Of a stretch of 43,913 nt of DNA, positions 41,870 through 43,913 are shown one piece after another. The translations under genes were made by a program, and so were the position numbers. Source of the stretch: Streptantibioticus ferralitis (GTDB lineage: Bacteria > Actinomycetota > Actinomycetes > Streptomycetales > Streptomycetaceae); assembly GCF_029223525.1 (NCBI RefSeq), contig NZ_JARHTQ010000049.1, positions 1 to 43,913 of the forward strand, given 5' to 3'. The first letter of the stretch is position 1. Each line of letters opens with the position of its first letter. A model generated the notes under the pieces. It did not search any database. It was not told where the DNA came from and saw nothing but the letters and a program-made list of their open reading frames with translations.

Positions 41870-42350
41870 TGTCAGGCGGGTTCCGATGGGGCTGCCGCGA
41901 GTTCTTGATCAGCAGACTGGCGAAGTGGTGCCGGAGGGCGTGCGGGCCGGTGCCCATCGGTAAGCCTGCCTGCTTGCAGGCGGGGCGCCATGGGCCGTCC
42001 ATGAAGTGGGTGTGGACGACCGGGTCGCCCTCGGGAGCGGTGAAGAGCCAGCCCTCGGGACCGTGGACGGGAAACCCCTTCAGGCGCGCCTCCAGGGTTC
42101 CCCGGGACGGAGGCTCGTGGCGTAGCCCAGCAGGACGAGGCCCCGGTAGCGAGGGGAGATCCTCGCTGCCAGTTGGCGAACCTGGTCGACGGAGAGGGGC
42201 ATGACCGCTTGCGGGGGACCGGAGGCGACTTCGCGTCCACGCAGGGGTTTTCGGGGATCATGCGGTCGCGGACCGCCGTGCGGAAGACTGCGCGAACCGT
42301 GTTCAACACGGTTCGCGCAGTGCCTGGCGGGATGCGGCCGCTACGCGACC
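41870..42350 (-). pseudogene. Decayed tyrosine integrase, third lineage
   Basis: Integrase sequence is spread over at least two frames. TARTVLNTVRAVFRTAVRDR (about 42320-42260) and MIPENPCVDAKSPPVPRKRS come first. In another frame follow LSVDQVRQLAARISPRYRG, LVLLGYATSLRPG, HGPEGWLFTAPEGDPVVHTH and finally box II GPHALRHHFASLLIKN near 41910. The catalytic His and Arg of box II survive but the Tyr region is gone. It is not a close relative of copies 1 and 2, so a separate element has integrated and decayed here. Confidence 0.7.
42287..42321. repeat. 35-bp near-perfect palindrome inside the integrase remnant
   Basis: Arms 42287-42303 and 42305-42321 are exact 17-bp reverse complements around a single central base. 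The DNA still encodes plausible integrase residues (ARTVLNTVRAV), so the symmetry is superimposed on coding sequence. Confidence 0.75.
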
Positions 42351-42661
42351 CGGACGCGTCCGAGGACGAGTAGGGACGTCGGCGCGCCGCGGCGGGGTTC
42401 GCGGTGCCCCGGCCTCCCCGCGGCGGGGTCCAGGAGATCAACGACCTGCCGGATCAGCCGGCGCAGGTCCCGCCCAGCGATGGAGAGTTCGGCTGCGCGG
42501 GGCTTGCAAGCCCGCCGACGGGAGCTGCTAGCGTTATTGGCGGACGTACAGAAGTCACGGTCCGGTCGGTAGTCCGGATGGCGGTTTGATCGCTCGTACG
42601 GTGCCCTTGACGGCATGTCCAGTGCGTCCCTTTTCGTTCATTCATCGAGAAGGGACATGCT

Positions 42662-43876
42662 GTGTCGAATCTGCATGTAATCGTGGCCGGGGGCGGCCTG
42701 GGTGGCCTGGCCCTCGCGCAGGGACTCCGCCGAGCGGGGGTCAGCGTCGCCGTCTACGAGAAGGACGCCTCGGCGTCCTTCCGCAACCAGGGCTACCGCA
42801 TCCGCATCAACTCCGACGGCATCGCCGGGTTGAGGGCCGTGCTGACGCCGCAGGCGTACGAGGTGTTCGTGGCCACCGCGGGAATGCCCGGGCCGCGCAT
42901 GGACACCCTCGACCACCAGCTCAACGTGGTTCACCCGCAGAACCTCCCGGCCGACCCCGGCCTGCCCGGGGGCGGCCACCTTGCGGTCAACCGCATGACG
43001 CTGCGGCAGATCCTGCTGTCCGGCCTGGCCGACAGTGTCCACTTCGGCGCCCAGTTCACCCACTACACCACCGACCTGTCGGGCACGGTGACCGCGCACT
43101 TCGCGGACGGCAGCACCGCTGTCGGCGACGTGCTGGTGGGCGCCGACGGCGTCAACTCGGCGACGCGCCGGCAGTACCTGCCCCGGGCCCAGGTCATGGA
43201 CGCCGGGCTGCGCCTGCTGTACGGCAAGATCCCCTTCGTCGGCCAGGAAGCACGCGCCCTGGTCCCACCCGAGCTGCTGGGGCTGTGGACCACGGTCGTG
43301 GGCCCGGGCCGGCGGTTCGTCGGGCTCGCGCCGGTGCAGTACCGCGAGCCGATGCACAAGGTGACGGCCCGCCTGGCTCCCGACATCGAGCTCCAGGCCG
43401 AGAGCGACTACGTGACCTGCGTCTTCGGTGCCCGCCAGGAGCAGTTTCCCTGCACCGACGCCGAGTTGTTCGCCATGAACGGCGAGGAACTGCAGGCGCT
43501 GACGCTGTCGCTGCTGGAGGGCTGGCACCCCCAGATGCGCCAGATCGTGTCCGGTCAGGACCCGGCCTCGATCTTCCCCGTCTCGGTGCGCAGCAGTGTG
43601 CCCGTCGCCGCATGGGAGACGACCGCGGTCACCCTGCTCGGCGATGCCGTCCACGTCATGAGCCCCGCCATCGGCGTGGGCGCGAACACCGCCCTGCGCG
43701 ACGCACGCGTCCTGGCCGCCCGGCTCGCCGAGGCCGCGGGCGGGCGGCCGCTCCACGAAGCCCTGCACGCCTACGAGAGCGAGATGCTCGGCTACGGATT
43801 CGACGCCGTGCGCGAATCGGCCAAGCGAGGACACGATCTGGTCGGCCAGAACCCGCTGCCCGTCCCCGAAGGCTGA
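42662..43876 (+). CDS. FAD-dependent monooxygenase
   Basis: The 404-residue class A flavoprotein has VIVAGGGLGGLALAQGLRRA at the N-terminus, the DG motif VGADGVNSATRRQYLP near residue 160 and LLGDAVHVMSPAIGVGANTA near 325. It resembles TetX-like, salicylate-hydroxylase-like and other Streptomyces hydroxylases and would oxygenate an aromatic or polyketide-type substrate with NAD(P)H and O2. It starts at GTG 42662, eight bases after GAAGGGA. No neighbour indicates its substrate; the window ends just after it. Confidence 0.85.
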   Translation: MSNLHVIVAGGGLGGLALAQGLRRAGVSVAVYEKDASASFRNQGYRIRINSDGIAGLRAVLTPQAYEVFVATAGMPGPRMDTLDHQLNVVHPQNLPADPGLPGGGHLAVNRMTLRQILLSGLADSVHFGAQFTHYTTDLSGTVTAHFADGSTAVGDVLVGADGVNSATRRQYLPRAQVMDAGLRLLYGKIPFVGQEARALVPPELLGLWTTVVGPGRRFVGLAPVQYREPMHKVTARLAPDIELQAESDYVTCVFGARQEQFPCTDAELFAMNGEELQALTLSLLEGWHPQMRQIVSGQDPASIFPVSVRSSVPVAAWETTAVTLLGDAVHVMSPAIGVGANTALRDARVLAARLAEAAGGRPLHEALHAYESEMLGYGFDAVRESAKRGHDLVGQNPLPVPEG

Positions 43877-43913
43877 CCCCGCGCCCCGCACCCCGCGCCC
43901 CGCACCCCGCACC
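43877..43913 (+). repeat. Tandem CCCCGCR heptamers at the window end
   Basis: About five head-to-tail copies of the 7-mer CCCCGC(A/G) follow the monooxygenase stop and continue to the window edge, so the array may be longer. Confidence 0.7.

Noticed and set aside
42638-43912. A 424-codon minus-strand frame opposite the FAD monooxygenase
   Set aside because: The plus strand carries clear FAD-binding motifs; the antisense frame is low-complexity and has no recognisable family.
43877-43913. Terminal heptamer repeats considered as CRISPR or telomere-like DNA
   Set aside because: There are no spacers and no palindromic telomere folds; it is a simple short tandem repeat cut by the window edge.

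Overview
The window looks like chromosome or integrated-element DNA from a high-GC actinomycete, most likely Streptomyces or a close relative. The evidence is strong GC bias at third codon positions, AGGAGG-type ribosome sites, frequent GTG/TTG starts, ECF41-type sigma factors, an MbtH-like protein and actinobacterial integrases. All identities come from reading translated sequence by eye; no database search was run.

Layout. (1) 1-3.4 kb, minus strand: the 5' end of a subtilase-like gene, a 58-codon orphan gene, and a FAD aromatic hydroxylase with its TetR regulator, closed by a 24-bp-stem hairpin. (2) 3.4-6.6 kb: an integration module with a sigma-region-4-like protein, an excisionase-like HTH protein and a tyrosine integrase. 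(3) 6.9-27.3 kb: a compact tryptophan-modifying biosynthetic cluster. (4) 28.5-29.9 kb: a second integrase of the same family, with two catalytic residues lost, running into a fragment of a HIT-family gene. (5) 30-43.9 kb: accessory genes (secreted NucA/NucB-type DNase with a possible immunity partner, lipoprotein, GbsR/MarR-type regulator with a DUF4097 protein, two serine hydrolases, a SWIM zinc-finger protein, a FAD monooxygenase) mixed with gene remnants, a decayed integrase and two diverged copies of a ~240-bp intergenic element.

Central system. The cluster holds a PyrH-like tryptophan halogenase and two flavin reductases, a stand-alone A-PCP didomain with MbtH protein and type II thioesterase, a NovI/CYP163-like P450 with ferredoxin, tryptophan 2,3-dioxygenase, a kynurenine-3-monooxygenase-like flavoprotein, an isocitrate/isopropylmalate-dehydrogenase-like enzyme, an ABM-fold protein, a luciferase-like monooxygenase, a CYP105-like P450, a nitroreductase, two transporters and two ECF sigma factors. 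Apart from the halogenase, this set matches the logic used to make quinoxaline-2-carboxylic acid (the echinomycin/triostin chromophore) through beta-hydroxytryptophan and beta-hydroxykynurenine. With the halogenase, the simplest reading is a pathway to a halogenated quinoxaline-type acid or a related kynurenine-derived heterocycle. No multimodular peptide synthetase lies in the window, so the product is either small or is used by genes elsewhere.

State of the cluster. As given, the sequence carries lesions: the CYP163-like P450 is frameshifted at about 11211, and a wHTH regulator and a YceI gene are truncated into each other near 16586. The cluster may therefore be decaying, or some lesions may be sequencing errors. 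The two same-family integrases on either side, in the same orientation, suggest it travelled on, or was trapped between, integrative elements.
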